Positions 41,802-49,431 of a DNA stretch of 64,000 nt are shown in pieces. Each line of letters opens with the position of its first letter. Positions within the stretch are counted from its first letter, which is position 1. The position numbers and the translations under genes are program-made. This DNA comes from Streptomyces albidoflavus. Lineage in GTDB: Bacteria; Actinomycetota; Actinomycetes; Streptomycetales; Streptomycetaceae. A model generated the notes under the pieces. That model saw only the letters and a list, made by a program, of their open reading frames with translations, was not told where the DNA came from and ran no database searches. The DNA lies in contig NZ_JOII01000004.1 in the NCBI RefSeq assembly GCF_000719955.1, forward strand, positions 310,001 through 374,000, in the 5' to 3' direction.

Positions 41802-41829
41802 GGGACGCCGTCCACCCGGGTGGCGTCCC
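41802..41829 (+). terminator. Hairpin after the glutamate decarboxylase gene
   Basis: GGGACGCC (41802-41809) pairs with GGCGTCCC (41822-41829), and the loop itself is the palindrome ACCCGGGT. It lies 23 bp after the stop. Confidence 0.6.
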
Positions 41830-41928
41830 GCGCGGGGCCGCCGGAAGCCCGCGCGACGGCGGTAGCGTGCCGGTCGCGGCCCGGCCGGGGAACACGCCGT
41901 CGGGCGACCGGACGAAGGGCTGATCAGG

Positions 41929-44301
41929 ATGACCACGGCGGAAGCAGGCCAGAACCCTCCCGGCGGCGCGGACGCCCCGCCGCCCGAGGGCGGCGAGGGG
42001 CCCGCCGACGAGGGCACCCCCGTACAGCGCCACTACCACCACCCGGCCGCGGGCTGGGGCGCGGCGAAGAGCGTGACGCACGTCCTGGCGAAGGAGCGGG
42101 CCTTCGTCGACGGCCCACGCGCCATCTTCAAGATGAACCACGAGAACGGCGGTTTCGACTGCCCGGGCTGCGCGTGGCCGGACGACACCAAGGGACTCAA
42201 GCTCGACATCTGCGAGAACGGCATCAAGCACGTCACCTGGGAGATGACGCCCAAGCGGGCGGGGCGCGAGCTGTTCGCCAGGCACTCCGTCTCCGAGCTG
42301 GCCACCTGGACCGACTTCGCGCTGGAGGACACCGGCCGGCTGACCGAGCCGATGGTCTACAACCCGGAGACCGACCACTACGAGCCGATCACCTGGAAGG
42401 CCGCCTTCGAGCTGGTCGGCCGGGAGCTGCGCGCCCTGGACGACCCGAACGAGGCGTCCTTCTACACCTCGGGCCGGCTCGGCAACGAGGCGACCTTCCT
42501 GTACCAGCTGTGGGCCCGCGAGTTCGGCACCAACAACCTCCCCGACTGCTCCAACATGTGCCACGAGGCGTCCGGCCGCGCCCTCACCGCGGCCCTCGGC
42601 ACCGGCAAGGGCACCGCGGACCTCGCGGACTGGGAGTCGGCCGACGCGCTCTTCATCATGGGCGTCAACGCCGCCTCCAACGCCCCGCGCATGCTCACCG
42701 CGCTGGCCGAGGCGTACGACCGGGGCGCGCAGATCGTGCACGTCAACCCGCTGGTGGAGGCGGCCGCCACCCGGACCATCGTGCCGCACGACTTCCTGGA
42801 CATGGCGCTCTTCAAGCCGACCCGCACCAGCACCCTCAACCTCCAGGTGCGGGCGGGCGGTGACATGGCGCTGCTGCGCGGGATGGCCAAGGCGGTGCTC
42901 GAGGAGTCGGCGACCGACCCCAACGCCCTGGACCGGGTCTTCATCGACCGCCACACGCACGGCTTCGAGGAGTACCGGGCGCTGTGCGAGGCGACGCCGT
43001 GGGAGGAGCTGGAGCGGCAGTCGGGGCTCAGCCGCCAGGACATCCTGAAGGCGGCCCAGGTCTACTCGCGGGCCGACCGCACCCTCATCAGCTGGTGTCT
43101 GGGCGTCTCCCAGCACGAGCACGGGGTGGACACGGTCCGGGAGATCGTCAACGTGCTGCTGCTCCGGGGGAACCTGGGCCGCGAGGGCGCTGGTCCCTCC
43201 CCGGTGCGCGGGCACAGCAACGTCCAGGGCAACCGCACCTCCGGCATCGACCACCGCCCGGCGCCGGAGTTCCTGGACATGCTCGCCGAGGCGTGCGGCA
43301 TCGACCCGCCGCGCGAGCACGGCCTCGACACCGTGGGCACCATCGCGGCGATGCACGAAGGCAAGGTCAAGGTCTTCGTCGGCATGGGCGGCAACTTCGT
43401 GATGGCGGCGCCCGACACCCCGTACACCGCCGAGGGCATGCGCAAGTGCGAGCTGACCGTGCAGGTCAGCACCAAGCTGAACCGGAGCCATGTCGTCCAC
43501 GGCAGGAAGGCGCTGATCCTGCCGTGTCTGGGGCGCACCGAGAAGGACCACCAGCGCCGGGGGATCCAGTCGACCTCGGTCGAGGACTCGATGAGCATGG
43601 TGCACCTGTCGGTCGGCATGAAGCGCCCGGCCTCCCCGCACCTGCTCTCGGAGCCGGCCATCATCGCCGGGATGGCGCGGGCGACGCTGCCCGACAGCGC
43701 CACGCCCTGGGAGAAGTACGTCGAGGACTACGACCGCATCCGGGACACCATGTCCGTGGCGCTGGACGGCTTCGAGGACTTCAACCGGCGGGTGCGGCTG
43801 CCGCTGGGCTTCCGCATCAAGCAGCCGGCCCGGGAGCTGATCTTCTTCACGCCGTCGCAGCGGGCCGAGTTCTCCACCGCGCCGCTGCCGGACGTGGTGC
43901 CCCGGGACGAGGAGGTGCTGATCCTCCAGACGATGCGCTCGCACGACCAGTGGAACACCACGATCTACTCCGACGACGACCGGTACCGGGGCATCAAGAA
44001 CCTGCGCACCCTGATCCTCATGAACGCCGCCGACATGCGGGCCCGCGGCATCTCCCCAGGCAGCCTGGTCGACATCGCGGCCACCTCCAAGGACGGCAGC
44101 ATCCGCACCCTGAACGAGTACCGGGCGCTCGCCTACGACATGCCCCGGGGCTGCGCGGCCGGATACATGCCGGAGATGAACGTGCTCATCGGCAAGGCCG
44201 ATTACAGCACCCAGAGCGACCAGCCGCTGATGAAGAACGTCCGGGTGAAGGTCACGCCCAGCGGAGTGCCCGCCCGGCCGATGGTGCTGCCCGCCTCCTG
44301 A
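41929..44301 (+). CDS. FdhF/YdeP-family molybdopterin oxidoreductase, copy 1
   Basis: The 790-residue member of the formate-dehydrogenase-alpha/YdeP branch of molybdopterin oxidoreductases is cytosolic (no signal peptide). Three cysteines (C78, C81 in DCPGCAWP; C95 in ICENG) stand where formate dehydrogenases bind a 4Fe-4S cluster with four. Cys211 in NMCHEAS aligns with the selenocysteine/cysteine molybdenum ligand. The cofactor regions PVRGHSNVQG and LILQTMRSHDQWNTT are family-typical. YdeP of E. coli is tied to acid resistance; the substrate is unknown. ATG at 41929 has GAAGGG and AGG upstream. It follows the Hsp20-decarboxylase pair after a 150-bp gap. Confidence 0.9.
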   Translation: MTTAEAGQNPPGGADAPPPEGGEGPADEGTPVQRHYHHPAAGWGAAKSVTHVLAKERAFVDGPRAIFKMNHENGGFDCPGCAWPDDTKGLKLDICENGIKHVTWEMTPKRAGRELFARHSVSELATWTDFALEDTGRLTEPMVYNPETDHYEPITWKAAFELVGRELRALDDPNEASFYTSGRLGNEATFLYQLWAREFGTNNLPDCSNMCHEASGRALTAALGTGKGTADLADWESADALFIMGVNAASNAPRMLTALAEAYDRGAQIVHVNPLVEAAATRTIVPHDFLDMALFKPTRTSTLNLQVRAGGDMALLRGMAKAVLEESATDPNALDRVFIDRHTHGFEEYRALCEATPWEELERQSGLSRQDILKAAQVYSRADRTLISWCLGVSQHEHGVDTVREIVNVLLLRGNLGREGAGPSPVRGHSNVQGNRTSGIDHRPAPEFLDMLAEACGIDPPREHGLDTVGTIAAMHEGKVKVFVGMGGNFVMAAPDTPYTAEGMRKCELTVQVSTKLNRSHVVHGRKALILPCLGRTEKDHQRRGIQSTSVEDSMSMVHLSVGMKRPASPHLLSEPAIIAGMARATLPDSATPWEKYVEDYDRIRDTMSVALDGFEDFNRRVRLPLGFRIKQPARELIFFTPSQRAEFSTAPLPDVVPRDEEVLILQTMRSHDQWNTTIYSDDDRYRGIKNLRTLILMNAADMRARGISPGSLVDIAATSKDGSIRTLNEYRALAYDMPRGCAAGYMPEMNVLIGKADYSTQSDQPLMKNVRVKVTPSGVPARPMVLPAS

Positions 44302-44313
44302 CGGGCCGTCGTG

Positions 44314-44360
44314 GCTCCTGGAACGGCTCGGCCGCTCAGCGGGCGAGGCGTTCCAGGAGC
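44314..44360 (+). terminator. Hairpin spanning the 3' ends of YdeP copy 1 and the FUSC gene
   Basis: GCTCCTGGAACG (44314-44325) pairs perfectly with CGTTCCAGGAGC (44349-44360), with further inner pairs CTCG/CGAG and CCGC/GCGG. The stem includes the last codons and stop of the convergent FUSC gene. Confidence 0.75.
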
Positions 44361-46090
44361 AGGTACGCGCGCTGTTCGGCGGCGGCCAGCGCGGCCGGGT
44401 CGAGTTCGGCGGGCAGGAGTTCGCCCGCCGCCGCGTCGTCCGCCTCACGCAGCTCCACCACGGCGGCGGCGAGGCGGGCCTGTGCCACCGGGAAGGTGCC
44501 CACCAGGCCGTCGGCGAGGGCGTCCCGGGCGCGGTCGGCGGCCCGTTCGCAGGCGGCCAGCGCCCGGACCGCCCGCACGGAGGCGTGGTCGTGGACGACC
44601 AGCAGGGCGCAGGCCAGCCCGACGGCGATGCCGATGGCGCTGCCCGCCGCCCGGTCCAGGACGAGGGCTCCGGCGGGTTCGGGGGCGGCGAGGTCGCTGA
44701 GCAGCAGGGCGAGCGGTGTCAGGAAGACGATGCCCAGTCCGTAGTTGCGGGCGACCACGTACTCCAGCAGGAACTCCAGTACGACGATCACCAGGATCAG
44801 TGTGCGGGCCGTGGGGCCGGCCGCCAGCACGCCGAAGGCGATCAGCAGGCCGGCCGTGGTGCCGAGGGCCCGCTGGACGGCCCGCTGGGAGGCGGTCCGG
44901 ACGTTGACGGAGTGCAGGACGGCGGCGGCCGAGACGGCCGCCCAGTAGCCGTGCCCGAGGTCGAGGGCGAGCGCGGTCCCGCCCGCCAGTCCGGTGCCGA
45001 GCACCATCCGCAGGGCGGGGACGACCAGGACGCGCAGGCGGTCCCGGAGGTCTCCGGGGCTCGGGCCCAGGGCCAGCTGGGCGGCGCGCAGTTCGGTGAA
45101 CCGGCCGCGGGCCCGGCCGGCGGGGGACGGGGCCCCGGCGCCGGTCGGCGCGGCCGCGTCAAGGCGGGCCAGTTCCGGCAGCAGCACGGCGGTGCGGCGG
45201 CGCCGGTCGGCCAGGAGGCGGGCCTGTGCGCGCAACAGGTGGGCGAGGCCCACCGGGGTGTTCTCCCGGTGGAGTCCGGAGCCGATCAGCAGCGACCAGG
45301 AGAGGTCGGTGAGCCGGACGCAGACCCCGCCGCGGCCCTCCGGGTCGGCCGGGGCCGGCGGTCCCAGCCCCACCGACTGGTACGCGCGCAGCACGGCGGC
45401 GGTGGCGCGGGTGCGGGCGGCGCCCTCGCGGTCCTGGGAGAGGGGCGTCTCGCGCAGCGCGGCGAGGGAGCGCAGGGCGGCGGCGACCGCCAGGCGCTGC
45501 GGCCGGTCGGGGTGGACCAGCACTCCGAGGACGGCCAGCAGCCAGGCGGCGGCCGCGCCGAGCGCCGTCAGCGCGGTGTAGCGGGGGATGGACTCGTAGG
45601 CGGGGGTGCTGTTGGCGGCCACCGCGAAGGCGAAGAGGAGGAGGACCGCGCCGAGCCCCCGCAGCCGTGTCGCGTCGCAGACGAACTTGGCGGCCCCCGC
45701 CACCAGGGCGGTCGCCGCGATGACCACGGCGGCGCCCCCGGCCTGTTCCCTCGGCTGGGCCCAGGCGGCGAGCGCCGAACCGCCCGCCACGCAGGCCGTC
45801 ACGGCCAGAGCCACCAGGGCGAGGGCGCGGGCCCGCCGGGGGTAGGGGAGGTTGCGGCCGAAGGTGGTGGTGAAGGCGCCGAGCATCCCGTAGACGGCGT
45901 CCTCGGGGCGGCCGGCGACCACCAGCGGGAGAGCGGCCAGGGCCATGGCGAGCGCCGCGCGCAGGGCGAAGGTGAAGGCGCCGTCCACCTGGTGCAGGGT
46001 GAAGGCGCCACGGGGCGAGAGCACCCGTGCCACCGAGCGCCGCCGTCCGGCCGTGGCCGCCGCGGGCTGGGAGGTGCGCGAACGACGCAT
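44336..46090 (-). CDS. FUSC-family transporter, second copy
   Basis: The 584-residue membrane protein has the FUSC plan: an N-terminal helix block (residues 40-200), a soluble middle, a second helix block (residues 360-480) with HGYWAAVSAAAVLHSVNVRTASQRAVQRALGT, and a helical C-terminal tail. It should export an aromatic acid or related compound. ATG at 46090 is supported by TATACA 6 nt upstream (leaderless). It runs in the same direction as the moaA-moeA-moaE genes, beginning 71 bp after moaE, but has its own promoter. Confidence 0.82.
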   Translation of the reverse strand: MRRSRTSQPAAATAGRRRSVARVLSPRGAFTLHQVDGAFTFALRAALAMALAALPLVVAGRPEDAVYGMLGAFTTTFGRNLPYPRRARALALVALAVTACVAGGSALAAWAQPREQAGGAAVVIAATALVAGAAKFVCDATRLRGLGAVLLLFAFAVAANSTPAYESIPRYTALTALGAAAAWLLAVLGVLVHPDRPQRLAVAAALRSLAALRETPLSQDREGAARTRATAAVLRAYQSVGLGPPAPADPEGRGGVCVRLTDLSWSLLIGSGLHRENTPVGLAHLLRAQARLLADRRRRTAVLLPELARLDAAAPTGAGAPSPAGRARGRFTELRAAQLALGPSPGDLRDRLRVLVVPALRMVLGTGLAGGTALALDLGHGYWAAVSAAAVLHSVNVRTASQRAVQRALGTTAGLLIAFGVLAAGPTARTLILVIVVLEFLLEYVVARNYGLGIVFLTPLALLLSDLAAPEPAGALVLDRAAGSAIGIAVGLACALLVVHDHASVRAVRALAACERAADRARDALADGLVGTFPVAQARLAAAVVELREADDAAAGELLPAELDPAALAAAEQRAYLLLERLAR

Positions 46091-46096
46091 ATCCGC

Positions 46097-46102
46097 TGTA
46101 TA
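46097..46102 (-). promoter_or_regulatory. -10 box for the leaderless FUSC gene
   Basis: The minus strand reads TATACA, then GCGGAT, then the ATG at 46090. No ribosome site is present. Confidence 0.65.
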
Positions 46103-46161
46103 CCACCTGAATCGCTGCTGATCGGGTCGTGCCGGGGCGGGAGCCGGTGGGTCCGGCCGGT

Positions 46162-46605
46162 TCAGCAGGCGCCCACCCACTCCTCGGTGCCGTCGGCGAA
46201 GAGCTGGTGCTTCCAGACCGGTACGTCGTGCTTGACGCGCTCGACGAGGTCGGCGCAGGCGGCGAAGGACTCGGCGCGGTGCGGGCAGGAGACGGCGGCG
46301 ATCACCGCGACCTCGCCGATCCGCAGCAGACCGGTCCGGTGCACGACGGCCAGCGCCAGCACCGGGTGGTTGGCTGCGACCTTCCCGGCCACCTCCCGCA
46401 GGAACCGTTCGGCGTGGGGGTGAGCGCTGTACTCCAGCGCGTCCACCGCCCTGCCGCCGTCGTGGTCGCGGACGGTGCCGACGAAGAGGGCGGTGGCTCC
46501 GGCCGCGTCGTCGCCGACGGCCGCGTACACCTCGTCGGGGGAGAGCGGTGTGTCCCGCAGCGCGAGCAGGCGGATCGGGTCGGTGAGCGTCCGGGGGTGG
46601 GGCAT
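46162..46605 (-). CDS. moaE: Molybdopterin synthase catalytic subunit
   Basis: The 147-residue MoaE adds sulfur to precursor Z (cPMP) together with MoaD to make molybdopterin. Visible landmarks are ALFVGTVRDHDGGRAVDALEYSAH (substrate loop), HRTGLLRIGEVAVIAAVSCPHR, and the C-terminal KHDVPVWKHQLFADGTEEWVG with the catalytic lysines. It is the last gene of moaA-moeA-moaE on the minus strand, 49 bp after moeA. MoaD, MoaC and MoaB/Mog are not encoded in this window and must lie elsewhere. Confidence 0.95.
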   Translation of the reverse strand: MPHPRTLTDPIRLLALRDTPLSPDEVYAAVGDDAAGATALFVGTVRDHDGGRAVDALEYSAHPHAERFLREVAGKVAANHPVLALAVVHRTGLLRIGEVAVIAAVSCPHRAESFAACADLVERVKHDVPVWKHQLFADGTEEWVGAC

Positions 46606-46654
46606 GGCGTGGTCCTGGAGGAAGGGAGGGAGGGGTGGTGCGCGGCGGGCCGGG

Positions 46655-47899
46655 TCAACCGGTGGGCAGGGGCAGCACCGTCACGTACTCCCCCTCGGTG
46701 GCGCCGCCGGGCGGGAGCACGGCGAGGTGGTCGGCGCGGGCGAGACCGCGGAGCATGGCCGGTCCGTCGTACGGGAGCGGGGTGACGCCGTTCTCGGCGC
46801 GGCGCACCGGGACGAGCCGGGTGTCCGCCGGGTGGCCGGGCAGCGCGGCGGCGGCCCTGGCGCGGTGCGGTGCGTCCGGGGTGCGGCCGCCGAGGCGGCC
46901 GAGCAGCGGGGCGGCGAGCGTCACCAGTCCGGCGACGGCGGCGAGCGGGTTGCCGGGCAGGCCGACGAGGTGACGCGCGGGGCGGGGCCCGGTGCCCGGC
47001 AGCGCGGCCAGCAGCATCGGATGGCCGGGGCGGACGGCGACGGAGTCGACCAGCAGCTCGGCGCCGTTCGCCCGCAGCGCCCGGTGCAGGAAGTCGACCG
47101 GCCCGGCGGCGGTGCTGCCGGTGGTGACGACGACGTCGGCGGGCGACCGGCGGACGGCCTCGGTCAGCGGTGCGGCGGCGTCGGGGACGCGGTGGTGGCC
47201 GGTGACCTCGGCGCCGAGGGCGTGCAGCCACGGCGGCAGCAGCGGGCCGAGGGCGTCGCGGACGCGGCCGTCGCCGGGGAGGCCGGAGGTCAGCAGTTCG
47301 TCGCCGAGGACGAGGAGTTCGACGGTGGGCCGCCGGTGCACCCTCAGCCGGTCGTGGCCGGCGGCGGCCGCCAGGCCCAGCACGGCCGGGGTGACGGTGG
47401 CGCCGGCCGGCAGGAGGGGGTCCCCGGTGCGGCACTCGTGGCCCTGGACGCGGATGTCGGTGCCGGGTGCCGCCCCCGGTGCGGCGGACCGGACGTGCAG
47501 GGTGCCGGTGGCCGGGTCGGTCGCGCCGTGTTCGCGGCGCAGGACGGCGGTGGCTCCGGCGGGGAGCCGGGCGCCGGTGGCGATGGGCGCGGCGGCACCG
47601 GGGCGCAGGGGCGCGGGCCGGGTCCCGGCCAGCAGCGTGCGGTCCTCCAGCCGCCAGGGCCCGGGGCCCGCCACGGCCCAGCCGTCCATCGCCGAGGTGT
47701 CGAACGGCGGCAGGTCGGTGCGGGCGGCCAGGGGTGCGGCGAGGGCGTGGCCCAACGCCTGGGCGGGTGCGAGCGCGGCGGCGGGGAGCGGCTGTACGGC
47801 GTCCCGGGCCGTCGCGCGGGCCTGCTCCCAGGTCACGGCTGGCCGGTCGGCCCGGGGCGCGCTCCGCCGCGCGGGCGCGGTGGTGTGGTGCGGCGTCAT
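46655..47899 (-). CDS. moeA: Molybdopterin molybdotransferase
   Basis: The 414-residue MoeA inserts molybdate into adenylated molybdopterin. PPFDTSAMDGWAV is the N-terminal family signature, followed by PIATGARLPAGATAVLRREH, then the central MoCF-like domain with GDELL, DVVVTTGSTAAGPVDFL (a variant of the usual TTGGvSvG) and GLPGNPLAAV. The C-terminal domain IV is present. ATG at 47899 has AGGAG upstream, though 12 nt away. It lies between moaA and moaE and is probably on one message. Confidence 0.92.
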   Translation of the reverse strand: MTPHHTTAPARRSAPRADRPAVTWEQARATARDAVQPLPAAALAPAQALGHALAAPLAARTDLPPFDTSAMDGWAVAGPGPWRLEDRTLLAGTRPAPLRPGAAAPIATGARLPAGATAVLRREHGATDPATGTLHVRSAAPGAAPGTDIRVQGHECRTGDPLLPAGATVTPAVLGLAAAAGHDRLRVHRRPTVELLVLGDELLTSGLPGDGRVRDALGPLLPPWLHALGAEVTGHHRVPDAAAPLTEAVRRSPADVVVTTGSTAAGPVDFLHRALRANGAELLVDSVAVRPGHPMLLAALPGTGPRPARHLVGLPGNPLAAVAGLVTLAAPLLGRLGGRTPDAPHRARAAAALPGHPADTRLVPVRRAENGVTPLPYDGPAMLRGLARADHLAVLPPGGATEGEYVTVLPLPTG

Positions 47900-47955
47900 G
47901 AGGCGTCCCTCTCCTTCGCGTTCCGGTCCGCCCGGTGTCGGTGCCGGGCGGCGGG

Positions 47956-48963
47956 TCAGCCGCCGATGGCGGACATCGGGCGGTCGGGGCGGCGGAACTC
48001 CGGGCTGCCGATGGCGTGTCCGGGGCCCTTGCCCGCCAGGGCGGTGCGCCAGGCGGCCCCCAGGGCGTCGTCGTCGGCGCCGCCGCGCAGCAGGGCGCGC
48101 AGGTCGGACTCCTCGGTGGCGAAGAGGCAGGTGCGCAACTGCCCGTCGGCGGTGAGCCGGACCCGGTCGCAGCCTCCGCAGAACGGGCGGGTGACGCTGG
48201 CGATTACCCCGACCCGGGCGTCGGTCCCGGCGATCCGCCACTCCTCGGCGGGCGCGTGGTCCTGCCGCTCGACCGGGACCAGGTCGAAGCGGCGGCCGAG
48301 GCGGTCCAGGATCTCCTCGGCGGTGACCATCCGGTCCCGCTCCCAGGCGCCCTGGGCGTCCAGCGGCATCGACTCGATGAACCGCATCCGGTAGCCGCGC
48401 TCGACGGCGAAGGCGGCCAGATCGGCGATCTCGTCGTCGTTGACGCCCCGGACCGGTACGGCGTTGACCTTGACCGGTGCCAGTCCCGCGGCGTGGGCCG
48501 CGGCGAGCCCGTCGAGCACGTCGGGGAGGCGGTCGCGCCGGGTGAGGGCGGCGAAGCGTTCTGGACGCAGCGTGTCGAGACTGACGTTGACCCGGCTCAG
48601 CCCCGCCTCGCGCAGCGCCTCGGCGCAGCGGGCGAGGCCGATGCCGTTGGTGGTGAGGGAGAGTTCGGGGGCGGGGTCGAGGGCGGTGAGCCGGGCGACC
48701 AGGGCGGGCAGGCCGCGCCGGAGCAGCGGCTCCCCTCCGGTCAGCCGGACCTCGGTGATCCCCAGCCGCCGGGTGGCGGTGGAGACCAGGCGGACCACCT
48801 CGTCGTCGGTGAGCAGGCCGGCCTTGGGCAGCCAGTCCAGGCCCTCGGCGGGCATGCAGTAGGCGCACCGCAGGTTGCACCGGTCGGTGAGTGAGACCCG
48901 CAGGTCGGTGTGGACCCGGCCGAACCGGTCCACCAGCGGGGACGGGGCGTCGGCGTGACGCAC
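47956..48963 (-). CDS. moaA: GTP 3',8-cyclase (radical SAM)
   Basis: The 335-residue MoaA converts GTP to the cyclic intermediate of molybdenum cofactor synthesis. The radical-SAM cluster is CNLRCAYC. The C-terminal cluster has PFCGGCDRVRLTADGQLRTCLF (three Cys), and the protein ends in GG as expected, a tail that reaches the active site. EVRLTGGEPLLR is the SAM-binding GGE motif. GTG at 48963 has GGAAGAAGG upstream. It is the first gene of moaA-moeA-moaE; its leader contains hairpins (see the upstream region). Confidence 0.96.
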   Translation of the reverse strand: MRHADAPSPLVDRFGRVHTDLRVSLTDRCNLRCAYCMPAEGLDWLPKAGLLTDDEVVRLVSTATRRLGITEVRLTGGEPLLRRGLPALVARLTALDPAPELSLTTNGIGLARCAEALREAGLSRVNVSLDTLRPERFAALTRRDRLPDVLDGLAAAHAAGLAPVKVNAVPVRGVNDDEIADLAAFAVERGYRMRFIESMPLDAQGAWERDRMVTAEEILDRLGRRFDLVPVERQDHAPAEEWRIAGTDARVGVIASVTRPFCGGCDRVRLTADGQLRTCLFATEESDLRALLRGGADDDALGAAWRTALAGKGPGHAIGSPEFRRPDRPMSAIGG

Positions 48964-49431
48964 GGGTCTGCCTTCTTCCTCTGCCCTGGGCAGTCATCGG
49001 TGGGCCGGCGCCTTATGACGCGCCGCCGAACGGGAGAAAAGCGAAAGGCCGATCTGCCTTTCCGTTTTTCCGTCTTTCCCGGACGCTCTTCACCATCGGC
49101 CATCGCCGCCCGCAAGTCAAAGCGGACCCTTCGATGGCACGATAAGTACGGTCTACCGAACAGCTTCCATGTACCCAGGTGGTGCGGGCGGTGCGCGAAG
49201 GCCGCAGAGAGAGCGGTCGCCACGAGCAGCGCTTTTGATAGGTCACGCCGATCACGTCATCGGCGCGACCTCTTTGACTCGGCCCGCCGGGCTGCTGGAT
49301 GCTTCCCCGGCCAGGGGCGGCAATTCATCGCTTCCGGAGCGGGAAACGCGTTCCTCCATTCCGCGTTTCCGTATTCCGAATTTCCGGTCACCGGCTGCCC
49401 CGCAAGCAGCGACGAGAGGCGGACCAGCATC
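48964..49431. promoter_or_regulatory. 468-bp divergent region between moaA and the second YdeP gene, with several hairpins
   Basis: No gene is convincing here. About 80 nt before moaA, GAAAGGC/GCCTTTC (49043-49062) with flanking A/T runs gives a minus-strand stem followed by a CGCTTTTCTCCC tail, an attenuator-like shape. CTGCCCAGGGCAG lies next to the moaA ribosome site (48982-48994). On the other side GGTCACGCCGAT/ATCGGCGCGACC (49241-49270, 11 of 12 pairs) and the perfect 9-bp pair GGAAACGCG/CGCGTTTCC (49342-49370) precede the YdeP gene. AT content is higher than in flanking genes. Confidence 0.5.

Noticed and set aside
39877..44448. 1523-codon open frame on the minus strand across Hsp20, decarboxylase and YdeP genes
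   Set aside because: It crosses three well-supported genes on the other strand and shows no motif of its own.
48964..49110. Known Moco riboswitch before moaA
   Set aside because: Hairpins are present but I could not match the conserved bases of the known motif from memory, so I report only an attenuator-like structure.
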